This document shows positions 9,184 to 19,300 of a stretch of DNA of 64,000 nt, piece by piece. The number at the start of each line of letters is the position of its first letter. The stretch's first letter is position 1. The DNA comes from Myxococcota bacterium (GTDB lineage: Bacteria; Myxococcota_C; UBA6777): assembly GCA_023150835.1 (NCBI GenBank), contig JAKLKB010000009.1, positions 17,976 through 81,975 of the forward strand, in the 5' to 3' direction. The position numbers and the translations under genes were made by a program. The notes under the pieces are model-generated. The model did not search any database and was not told the origin of the DNA. It saw only the letters and a program-made list of their open reading frames with translations.

Positions 9184-11790
9184 TTAGTATTGTGCTTTGA
9201 GGAGATAAGGAACCTCCATCTTGAGGCTTTCGCCGGTGAAGGGCGTAAATTGCCAGCGGCGCATGGAACGAACGATACACTTGGTTAAGGACATCCCTCG
9301 AAAACGGGGGGTCAGCACTTCGACCGAAGAGACGCTGCCCGACGCTTCGATCCCAAGCATCACGACCAACCGGCCCGAGATGGTAAGGGCTTTGAGGTGT
9401 TGTTCGTAGCAGTATGTGATCTTTTCTTTGTTGGCTTCGATCTCGTTGAGCAGCTTTTTGACAAGAGCTTGATCGACCCCTGCGGCATCGGCCACACGCA
9501 CCGAAGGCTGCTGCTGCGGTGAGGTCGATGAAAAGGTCATCGCGCCGCGCTGTGCGAGGCGTTTGAGGACTTCGCTATCCATCTCTTGTTTTTTGGTGGT
9601 TTGGAGGTGGGGTGTCGCAGTAGAACGCACAGACGAGGAGCGTCGTGCGGAAGCCACCAAACGGCGGCGAGGCTTGGTTGGGGTGGCGGCAAAAGAAGGT
9701 TTGTAGCCGCTGCCTTGGAGCAACGCATCCCGCAAGCGTTTCTGTTCTTCGGTGAGTTCTTGGTTGGGTTTCAAAAGAAGTTCTGCCGCTTTTTCGCGTT
9801 TTTCAAACATCTTGTTGATCTGGCGATTGGCCACAACCGAAGAAAGCAAGATCAACACGACGAGAACCCCAGCCCCTACAAGCAGAACATTGCGCCCAGT
9901 GCGTGGCTTGATGGTTTCGGACATCTCTTCGAGGATATCGTCATCATCGATCGAAAGCTCTGTTTCGGCAGCAGGCTCGTCGAGACTCATCGGAAGCGGC
10001 GGAAGTTCCACTTCAAAGATCTCGTTGCCTGTTCCGCTGTCTTTGTAAGATCGATCAAAAAACAGAGCCTCTTCCGAAGATTCGATCAGATCGCCCATAC
10101 TCGCAGGAAGCGCTTGGCTTTCCATCGCAACGTCTTGTGCTTTGGAAGCCGGCGGAGCAGGCCGCTCCATAACAGGAGCAGGGAAGGGCATTTGCGCTTT
10201 AGGTGGTTCGTTTTGTTGGGGGATTGTTTGAGCCGCAAGAGTCCCGTGCGGCGCAGCAGATGGCCGTGTTCGCGCCCCCAACAGTCCAGAGAACGGATTC
10301 TCAAGGCTTTCAGGTTTCGATTCTGCCAGAGGCCGCGCAGCAAGAGGAGTCCCCATTTCAGGGGCCTCTTCCTTGCCACCCAACCAATCCAAAGGAGAAG
10401 GCCCTTTCAAAGCCGAAGACCCCGAAGCATTCGCGTTTTTTTCCATCACGCTCGCAGGTTTGAATGGATCGTTTTTTGCGGATGGAGTATTGGTGCCGAG
10501 CGGGGAAAAGGGTGTGGGTTTGACCGTTGCAGGGACAGGTTCAGCAAGCGATGGCTCTTTATGCACCGTCGAAGCAGCCGTTGGTTGCGGAGAAAAGGGT
10601 GCTTGAAGCGGCGCTTTGGCAAAGGCAGGGCTTTGGGACGATTGGGGCTGTGCAGAGGCCGAACGTTGGGGCTGTTGAGCAGATGATGGCTGAGATTGTT
10701 GTGCTTGTTGCGCTGGTTGTGTCGAGGCCGAACGTTGGGGCTGTTGGGAGGGTACGGGTTGTGCTTGTTGCGCTGATTGCGCAGAGGCCGAACGTTGGGG
10801 CTGTTGGGAGGGTACGGGTTGTGACTGTTGCGCTGATTGCGCAGAGGCCGAACGTTGAGGCTGTTGGGAGGGTGCAGGTTGTGACTGTTGCGCAGAGACC
10901 GAGCGTTTGGACTGATGGGGAGCGATATCGAGTTGTTTTGAGAGATCGGAGATGTCCTCGCCTGCATCGCGGCCTTGTTGGAGGATCTGTGCGATGGATT
11001 GGATGGATGTTGCGCCTTCGGATTCTGCGCCGTCATCGTAGAGATCGCGATCCGTATCGGCATTTGATTGGTGGAGGCTTTCATCCATCGTTTGGTGAGG
11101 AGAAGAAAAAGGCGTAGATGAGGAAGAAGAAAAGCCCCCTTGTGTTGGTGGATACGATGGGGCGGGTGGTTCGGCGATGCCACGAGCGCGCAGGAAGGCA
11201 GAGCGGACCTCCGAAGCCTCGCTTGCAGGACGCCAGTTCGGCCATCCTGCGTTCCAGATCAAGTCTTGTTCGTGGACTTCGCCGCGCACGATGGCTGTTT
11301 GAAGATCGCTCAAGGTGACGGGGCCGACGGGTGCGTTGTGGAGGGCATAGAACCACGTGGGTTGTTCGTTCTTTTCTTCGCGGATTTGGCGGAACCAATC
11401 TGCGGAGATACGCGCAACCATGGTGCGTTCGCTGCGTTGTTCGCCAGCGTCTTGTTGGCTCGAGAGTTGAGCGGAGGTGGTGGGTTTGGTGGAGACGCGA
11501 TCGATCGAAGCAAAGGTCACGGATGCGCTGCTTGGGGGGGCTTCGTTGCGCGTCTGGAAACTGGACGCAGGGACCAGACTCTCCAAAGAAGCGGAAGAGA
11601 AGATGGGGTGGATAGCTGAAGAAGGAGCCGCAGAGACGGGGATATCCAACTCTTTTTGTGCTTCGGGATCGCGAACCACGATCACATGCGAACAACGCTT
11701 GCAGCGGATCTTCAGCACTTTGTTGCGTACTTTTTGTTCTGCGATGGAATATTTGGCGTGGCAATTGTCACAGATAAATCGCATCTGCAT
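9184..11790 (-). CDS. AgmX-like zinc-ribbon / GYF / TonB-like-tail membrane protein
   Basis: 868 residues from the ATG at 11790 (GAGAGAG about nine bases upstream); an upstream ATG at 11850 adds 20 unlikely residues. Order: an MJ0042-type zinc ribbon at the N-terminus (FICDNCHAKYSI...IRCKRCSHVIVV); a GYF_2 domain at ~140-190 (WFYALHNAPVGPVTLSDLQTAI... WNAGWPNWRP); a long disordered region with QPQRSASAQ-type repeats; one membrane helix at ~628 (NVLLVGAGVLVVLILLSSVV); and a C-terminal ~100-residue domain with ITYCYEQHLKA... SGRLVVMLGIEASG... MRRWQFTPF. The last matches the AgmX/PglI C-terminal tail of myxobacterial gliding and envelope proteins. Cytoplasmic N-terminus and periplasmic C-terminus are expected. 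A role in envelope machinery or motility is inferred from the family, not shown here. Confidence 0.88.
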   Translation of the reverse strand: MQMRFICDNCHAKYSIAEQKVRNKVLKIRCKRCSHVIVVRDPEAQKELDIPVSAAPSSAIHPIFSSASLESLVPASSFQTRNEAPPSSASVTFASIDRVSTKPTTSAQLSSQQDAGEQRSERTMVARISADWFRQIREEKNEQPTWFYALHNAPVGPVTLSDLQTAIVRGEVHEQDLIWNAGWPNWRPASEASEVRSAFLRARGIAEPPAPSYPPTQGGFSSSSSTPFSSPHQTMDESLHQSNADTDRDLYDDGAESEGATSIQSIAQILQQGRDAGEDISDLSKQLDIAPHQSKRSVSAQQSQPAPSQQPQRSASAQSAQQSQPVPSQQPQRSASAQSAQQAQPVPSQQPQRSASTQPAQQAQQSQPSSAQQPQRSASAQPQSSQSPAFAKAPLQAPFSPQPTAASTVHKEPSLAEPVPATVKPTPFSPLGTNTPSAKNDPFKPASVMEKNANASGSSALKGPSPLDWLGGKEEAPEMGTPLAARPLAESKPESLENPFSGLLGARTRPSAAPHGTLAAQTIPQQNEPPKAQMPFPAPVMERPAPPASKAQDVAMESQALPASMGDLIESSEEALFFDRSYKDSGTGNEIFEVELPPLPMSLDEPAAETELSIDDDDILEEMSETIKPRTGRNVLLVGAGVLVVLILLSSVVANRQINKMFEKREKAAELLLKPNQELTEEQKRLRDALLQGSGYKPSFAATPTKPRRRLVASARRSSSVRSTATPHLQTTKKQEMDSEVLKRLAQRGAMTFSSTSPQQQPSVRVADAAGVDQALVKKLLNEIEANKEKITYCYEQHLKALTISGRLVVMLGIEASGSVSSVEVLTPRFRGMSLTKCIVRSMRRWQFTPFTGESLKMEVPYLLKAQY

Positions 11791-12111
11791 CGTTTGTTGC
11801 TCTCTCAAGTTAGGGGGTTGAGCATGTTTCGAGAGAGACAGGCCGCCCAAAGACAGCGCTCACTCGGTAGAGCGTCCCCCGCAAACACATCAAACATCCC
11901 ATGCGTCCTACTTTGTTGTTTTCTCAAGCATCCATCCAAGCCATGTTCCGCAGAGATCGTTGCACAGCGGCCTTTTGCGGTCAAACGTCGAAACATATTG
12001 CAATGAAACGGCAGAGATGGCAAGCCCCTTGAGATCCTCTGGCGCAGAAAAGGCGCTCCACAAATACGGTGCGTTTTGGGTCGAATCGGCCCACGCAAAC
12101 CTTTTGGTACG
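11791..12111. other. Intergenic region, no gene seen
   Basis: 321 bp between two same-strand genes. Short open frames here have no ribosome binding site and no recognisable product. It presumably holds the promoter of the AgmX-like gene and the 3' untranslated region of the next one; no convincing hairpin terminator or -35/-10 pair was found. Confidence 0.5.
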
Positions 12112-14778
12112 CTAAAGAGGGAGACCCTGAGAAGTAGCCAACGGGGGGGTAAACGGGGATTGAAGAGCCGAAAGATACCATTTTCCGCGAGTTGAGCGAT
12201 GAAACAGGCTGGTCATGATCTGATCTTGATCGCCCTCGCGCAACACCCACAAGACCCACGCATGAGGGGGCTTTCCTTCTTGGTACACAAAGGGAGACAG
12301 GACGTTGCGTTTTTTGCGTGGCTCTTCCGACTTGATCTGACGTTCCAGCATGGACACAGCGGTTTGCGTAGAAAGTTCAGGGCCTTCGTTGGCGGCAACC
12401 TCAAGAGAGAAACCTTTTCCTGTGAGTTGATACCGCCCAAGAAACCAAACGCCTTGGTTGGAGCGCAGAAAACTGGTGCGGATCCCTTGTGGACTCCCTC
12501 CCCGCTCCAAAGACCAGTGTGCGATGGCCGTGTGGCTTTGAGGTTCTTGGGAGATGTAGAGGTCGCGGATCTGGATCCCTGCAAAGTGTTCGTCTTCTTT
12601 CCAAAACTGGCGCAAAATAAAACGTGCGGTGTCTTCGCTCATCAAAGGGCCGTCTTTTTGAGCAAAACGCACGTCTGGTAGAACTTGTTCTGTGGCTTTC
12701 GGGACGATCCATGTCCCTGCGAGCGAAGCATCCAATAGCACCCATGTTCCTTGTTGCGTCTGTCCAAACAAGCTGGAAAACAAACGGATCTCTTTGGAGA
12801 CGCGCCGCTTTTGTTTGGCGATCACAGTCCAAAACCAATACGCCCTTGCATAGGGCTGTTGGGCCTCTTGATGAACTTGTAGAGACTGGATCGTGGGGGG
12901 AGAGGGTTGTCCACGCCAATAATGCTGCAAGATCCCCGTCGCGTCGTCTTCTTGGAGCGCAGAGGTTGGTTTGGTGGACTGTTCCAAAAAGGCGCGAGGA
13001 AGCGGCTTGACTTGCACAAGATACCACTTTTCGTCGTTGGCGCGGCGCATCTTTCCGAGCCACGTTTCTCGCTCACGACGCCACACCATCACCGCTTCTT
13101 CCTGCTCTTGTTTCATCAAGTGGAGCGCATCGTAACTGGCGGCTTTGTCTTGCTCTTGATAAAAAGCACGCAATAAATCTTGGGCGATATCGAGCGTAAG
13201 CACCATCCCACCCGCCCGCGAAAAAGCATACAACAATCCACGCTGCGGACGGATCGCATAACGCGACAAATACCAATCTCCCCGTTGAGAGCGATGAAAC
13301 AGCGACTTGACATACCAAGATTGTTCTTGCCCTTGTGGTGGTCTTTTTCGCAACAACCAATACGCATAAGCCCGAGAAGCAGGACCTTTTTGAAGGACAT
13401 ACATATTGTGGATCGAGACATGAGAAAAAGGTCCGCGCATCTTCCAAAAACAGCCGATCAACGCCGCTGCCGTCTCCGTCGTCAAACGCGGTGGACCCGA
13501 TTGTTTGCAGCGCACTTCGTACGGCCGCCCGCTGCCCATCAACGCAACGTACCACCGCTTTTGGGTCGAAAAAACGAAAAGGCTACGATAACGTTCGTCT
13601 TTTTGGGGGTGGTGCCAGTGCAAAAAGGCATACCGTGCGCCTTCTTCTTGGTAGATGTAGGCGTGTTGTAGAGGGCGCGAAAGCGGCTGGCCTTTCAAAA
13701 AAGCCCATTCGTGGGCCAACAAGCGCAACGCCAACGCCCGATCTAACCGAGGAGATTGCGTAGGTTCTTCTTCTTGGTAAGGCGAACGCTTGGCTTTGTT
13801 GGGTTCGCCAAGTACACGCAACAACAGATCGACCCCCGGCCAAGAACGCGAAGGAAACAACCAAGCCGCAGCCAATAACCCCAACGCAGCGGACTGAGCA
13901 ACTCCCAACAAGATCGAAAACCAAGCCAAAAAGCGACCGTTGAGCAGACCCGCACGACGCCGAATCCGACGCAAGGACCAAAATCCCGAAAAAATCGCCA
14001 ACGGCCCCAAAAAAAACAACGCGCAAAAAAAGGCCAAGATCGCCCGACCATCCGTCCCAACAGGCACCACCTCCCCCAAATCAAGTGGAGCTTGAGTCCC
14101 TTCGTTTGAGGTTTCCTCGGAGTCTCGATAATCCGGAAGATCACGCAGATCCACAGACGCCGCCTGTACCGCCTGATCAAACACTTCAAGCTTGGGTCTG
14201 GCGTGTTGAACTGGCACAGGTACTGTCGGCATCATCCCGCCCGACGTTGATACTGTCGGCATCATCCCGCCCGACCCGTGTCGATAGACAGGCTCTGCTC
14301 CATGCGATGGATCGCCCCAATGCCGAGTATAGGCTGCTTGGGGAACTTGTAGATCATGCGGTGACTGGGCTTGTTGCAACGCTGCAACATAAGGAGACGG
14401 CGTGATCGAAGTGCTTTCCGAGAGCGATTCGTGTGTGTGCGTGTCGATCTCTTCGGCAAAAAAATACCCATGCGTTTGCCGATCCGCTCCCAAGGTTTCA
14501 TCACCCACCTCACCCATCGCAAATGCCAAGGAATCTTCGTCGGGTGAGACAGGTGTATGTAGGTTGGTTTGTTTCGGAGAAGAGGTGTATGTTGGACGCG
14601 CAACCGCCGTATCTGGCTCGTCTACAAAAGCGTCGCTGTCCGGCAAAGATGCCGCATCTGTCGGCAAAAGCTCTTGGCCGCGCAAGACCAAAAACTGCCC
14701 ACAGGTGCATTGAAACGCATAACCCGAAGCGTAATGCGCAAGATCATAAGTTCTTCCACACGCGGAACATGCTGCCAT
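12112..14778 (-). CDS. Membrane protein with zinc-ribbon-like N-terminus and six copies of an unrecognised repeat domain
   Basis: 888 residues. The ATG at 14778 gives MAACSACGRTYDL and has GAAGG seven bases upstream; ATG 14784 and the longer frame to 14820 are alternatives. The N-terminus is a small zinc-ribbon-like module (CSAC ... CTCGQF). A disordered region follows, then two hydrophobic segments at ~245-310 in a DUF4190-like arrangement (ILAFFCALFFLGPLAIFSGFWSL, then WFSILLGVAQSAALGLLAAAWLF). The rest (~345-870) is six tandem copies of a ~65-80 residue unit. Each opens with a helix (L..A..LL..FW), continues with a strand such as IxxxYVxQ followed by AxAYW, and closes with a SLFHRSxxGxWYLxxY-type motif. 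Approximate residues are 345-414, 433-507, 528-590, 607-685, 713-785 and 801-870. The module is probably extracytoplasmic. Function unknown. Confidence 0.85.
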   Translation of the reverse strand: MAACSACGRTYDLAHYASGYAFQCTCGQFLVLRGQELLPTDAASLPDSDAFVDEPDTAVARPTYTSSPKQTNLHTPVSPDEDSLAFAMGEVGDETLGADRQTHGYFFAEEIDTHTHESLSESTSITPSPYVAALQQAQSPHDLQVPQAAYTRHWGDPSHGAEPVYRHGSGGMMPTVSTSGGMMPTVPVPVQHARPKLEVFDQAVQAASVDLRDLPDYRDSEETSNEGTQAPLDLGEVVPVGTDGRAILAFFCALFFLGPLAIFSGFWSLRRIRRRAGLLNGRFLAWFSILLGVAQSAALGLLAAAWLFPSRSWPGVDLLLRVLGEPNKAKRSPYQEEEPTQSPRLDRALALRLLAHEWAFLKGQPLSRPLQHAYIYQEEGARYAFLHWHHPQKDERYRSLFVFSTQKRWYVALMGSGRPYEVRCKQSGPPRLTTETAAALIGCFWKMRGPFSHVSIHNMYVLQKGPASRAYAYWLLRKRPPQGQEQSWYVKSLFHRSQRGDWYLSRYAIRPQRGLLYAFSRAGGMVLTLDIAQDLLRAFYQEQDKAASYDALHLMKQEQEEAVMVWRRERETWLGKMRRANDEKWYLVQVKPLPRAFLEQSTKPTSALQEDDATGILQHYWRGQPSPPTIQSLQVHQEAQQPYARAYWFWTVIAKQKRRVSKEIRLFSSLFGQTQQGTWVLLDASLAGTWIVPKATEQVLPDVRFAQKDGPLMSEDTARFILRQFWKEDEHFAGIQIRDLYISQEPQSHTAIAHWSLERGGSPQGIRTSFLRSNQGVWFLGRYQLTGKGFSLEVAANEGPELSTQTAVSMLERQIKSEEPRKKRNVLSPFVYQEGKPPHAWVLWVLREGDQDQIMTSLFHRSTRGKWYLSALQSPFTPPLATSQGLPL

Positions 14779-15178
14779 TCCCATGCCTTCTTCACCCCGC
14801 CTCAACCTTCGTTGCAACAAAGAGCTTCACCTACATCCAACAAGCCACCACACAAACGAAAATCACCTCGCGGGCTTGGTTGGAGTCGGTTCCTTTTTTT
14901 AGCGCGCCGTGACGTTTCCACTCCACGTTTTGTAGCAAAGTCCTCCTGTCCACGCAAGCAACCCCTCCACGACACCTTCCCATGCTTTGCTATGCTTAGA
15001 GGATGCGCCCTTTGCGCCCACCCAAGCCCGCCTCCGTTGACCTTGACACGCAGACACGGGGTGGTATAGTCACCAAGATTTTCGGGGCATCGCTTTGCAC
15101 CCTCCCACACACCCAACCGCCTCTCCTACGATTTCAGGCGAAACCAACCATGCCAATCTACGAACAAAGAGCACGATC
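14779..15178. other. Divergent intergenic region
   Basis: 400 bp between the minus-strand repeat-domain gene and the plus-strand DHH phosphoesterase gene. It contains one strong sigma-70-type promoter for the rightward gene (15043-15070). No gene is supported; the open frames present lack ribosome binding sites and overlap the promoter. Confidence 0.6.
15043..15070 (+). promoter_or_regulatory. Sigma-70-like promoter of the DHH phosphoesterase gene
   Basis: A perfect -35 hexamer TTGACA (15043-15048) and a TATAGT -10 (15065-15070) are separated by 16 bp. Transcription would start near 15077, leaving a leader of about 100 nt before the ATG at 15179. Confidence 0.65.
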
Positions 15179-16237
15179 ATGACCACCCCAGCGCAGAAAT
15201 TTCGCGAAATCATCGAAAATCTCCCGCTGCAAAGTAAGGTTGCGGTCCTCACCCAAGACAACCCCGATCCCGACGCCATGGGATCGGCCTTTGCGATCTC
15301 TTATCTCTGCCGTCACCTCAACCCCGATATCCAAGGCACCGACATCTTTTATGGGGGCACCGTCTCTCACCCCCAAAACCGCACCATGGTCAACCTGCTC
15401 GGCCTACCCATGCGGAAAATGAAACTCTTCCGCCCCGAAGAATACCAAATCATCGTCCTCGTCGACGTCGCCTCCACAGGACGAAAAAACCTCCAGTCCA
15501 CCAACGCCAAACCCCACATCATCATCGACCACCACCGCGATGATCCCGACGGCGAATACCTCCTCAAAGATATCCGCCCCGTCGGAGCCGCCTCCACCAT
15601 CGTCACCTCCTATATGCGCGAATACGGCCTCGAAGAAAAAGCCGGCGAAACCAGCGGCCCTCACCCCCTCACCCACGTCGCCACCGGACTCCTCGTCGGC
15701 ATCAAAACAGACACCCAAGAACTCACCTCCCCCACCGTCACCCCCCTCGACTTCCAATGCTACGAATACCTCCTCAAACTGATGGACGGAAAAAAACTCT
15801 ATCAGATCATCAACTACACCATCCCCCGCTATCTCTATCTCCTCAAAGCCGAAGCCTACAAGGCAATGGAACTCCAACATTCTGTGGTCGTCGCTGGCTT
15901 GGGCCTGATCCCTCCCTCACAACGCGATGCCATCCCGATCATCGCAGACGAACTCCTGCGCATGGAAGGCGTCGAAACCGTCGTCGCTTACGCCATCGTC
16001 GAAGACCGCATCGTCGCCTCTCTGCGCACCACAAACGATGGCGTCGAAGTCAACTCTTTTTGTCACCAAGTCTTCGGAGAAGAATTCTCCGGTGGAAAAC
16101 TCGGCTGCGGCGGGGCTTCTGTCCCTCTTGGCTTCCTTACTCCCGACGACCAATCCCAGACCACCAACCACCAAGTCTGGGAGGCTGTTCGCGCCGTCGT
16201 CAGCCATCGCGTCTTTAAAGTCGCCTCCAGCGGCTAA
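15179..16237 (+). CDS. DHH-family phosphoesterase (NrnA-like oligoribonuclease / pAp phosphatase)
   Basis: 352 residues. The ATG at 15179 has AAAGAG upstream; the frame extends to 15095 but those residues have no family match. The N-terminal DHH domain carries VAVLTQDNPDPDAMGSAFA (motif DxD), the VLVDVA strand and the IDHH motif (HIIIDHHRDD), which bind two Mn2+ ions. The C-terminal DHHA1 half ends in FGEEFSGGKLGCGGASVPLGF, in place of the usual GGGH substrate-binding loop of NrnA, so the binding loop is somewhat divergent. Expected activity is hydrolysis of short oligoribonucleotides and/or 3'-phosphoadenosine 5'-phosphate in the cytoplasm. It has its own promoter. Confidence 0.85.
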   Translation: MTTPAQKFREIIENLPLQSKVAVLTQDNPDPDAMGSAFAISYLCRHLNPDIQGTDIFYGGTVSHPQNRTMVNLLGLPMRKMKLFRPEEYQIIVLVDVASTGRKNLQSTNAKPHIIIDHHRDDPDGEYLLKDIRPVGAASTIVTSYMREYGLEEKAGETSGPHPLTHVATGLLVGIKTDTQELTSPTVTPLDFQCYEYLLKLMDGKKLYQIINYTIPRYLYLLKAEAYKAMELQHSVVVAGLGLIPPSQRDAIPIIADELLRMEGVETVVAYAIVEDRIVASLRTTNDGVEVNSFCHQVFGEEFSGGKLGCGGASVPLGFLTPDDQSQTTNHQVWEAVRAVVSHRVFKVASSG

Positions 16238-16361
16238 GCCGCGTTCCAACGGCCACTTCCGCCGATAAAAATACCAGCGGTGAAGACGGCCTGTTCGCTG
16301 CGTTCGCCTGCTTTTCGTTTGGCTCTTCTTATCCTCATTTGCGGAGACATCGGAGATTTTC

Positions 16362-19300
16362 ATGATTTTCTACTGCCCAACCTGCCAAGGAGAAAACAAC
16401 CTCCCCATCTCCAGCGTCCCCCCCGGTGGGTTACGCACAACCTGTCGTCATTGCCAACAATCCCTCCACCTCAACGAAAACGGACAGATCACCCTTCTCG
16501 GCGGATCTGCGGCAGGTTACGCGACACAACCACCTCGCCCAAACCCCGACCTCGAAGGGCTTGAACTCGAACTCCCACAAGAAGATCCCTTCGCACAAGA
16601 CCTCTCCGCCGATCAAGAACTGATCGATCCCTACGGCAACCTCGATCACCTCGGACTCCCCGATATCTCTGGCCTCCCCAGCGCTCCGCCTCCTCTTGAT
16701 GACCCCTTCGGAAACTTTGCCGCTCAACCCAACACATACACCGCCAAAGCCAGCAGACCCGCCCCTCCCGCCAAAGCCGGCAGACCCGCTCCTGCTCCCA
16801 CAAACGATGACCCTCTCGCTGACCTCTACGGCGAACTTGATAAACTCGATCAACAACACGCCCCTCCCTCCCAACAAGAAATGCGCTACCACCTCCGCCG
16901 TGGCTCTGGCCGTACCTTCGGCCCTTTCCCTGTCTCGCAGATCCGACATATGCTCCAACACGGCGAACTCAACGGCAGCGAACAACTCTCCAATGATGGC
17001 CAGTTTTGGAGCCCCATGCCCGATTGGCCCGAATTCCAAGATCTCCAAACCGCCCAACCTGCCGAACAATGGGAAATGAACAGCCCAAGCTATGCCGCAC
17101 CTCCCCAAACACCCACGTCCAAACAACATGGCAGCCTCCAAGGGCCCCGACCTGCCGCATCTTTCGCTCGACCCGCAGTCTCCGATAATCTCAGCTACAG
17201 CCCCCCTCCCGATGCCACCCCAAGCTACCGCCCTCCCGAGAACGAACTCCCCGACCACAACCCACAACGCCACAAAAAACACGTACACTCCGCCCTCAAA
17301 ACCGGCGAAAACAAAAAAAGCAGCAAGGGACTTCTTCTCGTCGGCCTTCTCTTTGGCGTGATCCTTCTCGTCGGAGGCACCGTCGTCTTCCTCCTCCCCC
17401 AAGGCAACAACGAGATCCATCCCGATATCCAAATCGATCTCTACCGCCCCTTTGTCACCGATGGATACGCCTTTTACGAACGCAACCTCCTCGCCAAACT
17501 CAGCCTCGATCAACGTCGCTACCCCAATCACCCTCAACTCCCTCTCCTCAACTCCCTCACCTACGCCATGCTCCTCGAACACCACCCCGACAAAAGCCTT
17601 GAGGCACAACTCAAATCCAACCACGCCCGCCTCGCCTCGCCCCAACCCGATGCCCCTCTCTCCCCCGATCGGCTCTGGCTCAACGCCATGATCGCTCTCT
17701 CCGCCAATCAAACCTCTCCCGCCCAACAATGGCTACAAAAGCTCCAACAACGCGAACCCAAACACCCCGCCATCCCTTACCTCCAAGGCAAGATCTTTTA
17801 TCTCCAAAAACAGTACAACAAAAGCATGGCCACCATGCAAAAACTCACACAAACCAATAAGCAATATGCGCGTGCCCTCTACATCCTCGGTCTCTCTCAC
17901 GCCGCACGCAAACAATTCCCCCAAGCCTTTCAAGCCTTCTACGACGCAACCCTTGTCTCCGACCAAGCCCCTCATCTCCCTTCTTTCCTCCAACTCTTTG
18001 AAATCGAAGAACATCTCCCCAAAGAATCCAAACGCTACGAAAGCCTCTGGAGAGAAAGCGAAAAAGCCTTTAAAGTCCGCAACCGACAACTCCTCGCTCA
18101 CTACACCTTCCTTCGCGCACAACGCGCTCGCTCCCAAGAACGCCTCACCGAAGCCTACACCCTCCTCGTCCAAGCCATCCAACTCGACGGCGAAAACCCG
18201 CGCTACAAAAATCAAGAACTCCCTTACCTCTTCGCCACCCGACAATACCCCAAAATCGCCAAAAAACTCGAACCTCTTGTCGCCCCTCCCCGCCGAGATA
18301 TCCAACGTGATGTCGCTCTCTTTTATATGCGCACCCTCTACCACACCCGCGAATGGGTCGAAGGCAAACGCATCGCTCAACACCTCGTCACCCTCTACCC
18401 CAAAGACGCCAACCTCCTCTTCTGGTCTGGCTTGTTCGAAGAAGGCAACAAATCTTATCTCCTCGCCTTCCAAGCCTTTAGCAAAGCCCTCACGCTCGAT
18501 CCCAAACACACCGCCTCTTTCTTTGGACAACTTCGCTCCGCCTACAAAAGCGGACAAACCGACCTCGTCCAGTCCTTGCGAGAAAAAATCCCCTCCTACC
18601 CCATCCAAAGTGTCGATGACCGCATGGCCCTCGTTCGCTGGTTGCTCCTTGAAAAACAATTCGAAGAAGCCGCCAAACACGTCCAACAAGCCCTCAAAGA
18701 ACTCCCCGGTGACGAACTCCTCCACAAGCAAGCCGGCCAGATCGCCCTCGAAATGCGCGAACCCGCCAAAGCACAGCACCACTTCCAACAAGCCCTCAAG
18801 ATCTTCCCCGAAGACAAACCCTCCCTCCTTGGCCTCGCAAAAACCCTCGAACAACAAGGACATCTGACCACCGCTCTCCAAAATTACGAAAAATACCTCG
18901 ACCTCGTGCGCCGCGAAGACGCCGAAGCTCTCTTCCGCACAGGCCGCATCTTTTTCTCCCTCAAAAAGTATGAAGAGGCCGAACAACGCCTCGAACGCGC
19001 CATCAACTTCAACGAAAAACTCGCCCCCGCCTATTATTATCTCGCCCGCACACTCGAAGAACTCAAACGCAGCGACCACGAAAAAATCCAGCGCAACTAC
19101 GAACAAGCCATCCAACTCGATCCCCACGAGCGCAGCTACCAATACCGCCTCGCAAGCCTCTTTTACAAAAGGCAAAAACTTCCTCAAGCCCTCCAGATCT
19201 ACAACAAACTGCTCAACATCAAAGGCCAAAGCAAACCCCAAAAAGCAGAGATCTTTATGGCCCGTGCAAACCTCTACGCCGAAGTCCGCGACTGGAAACG

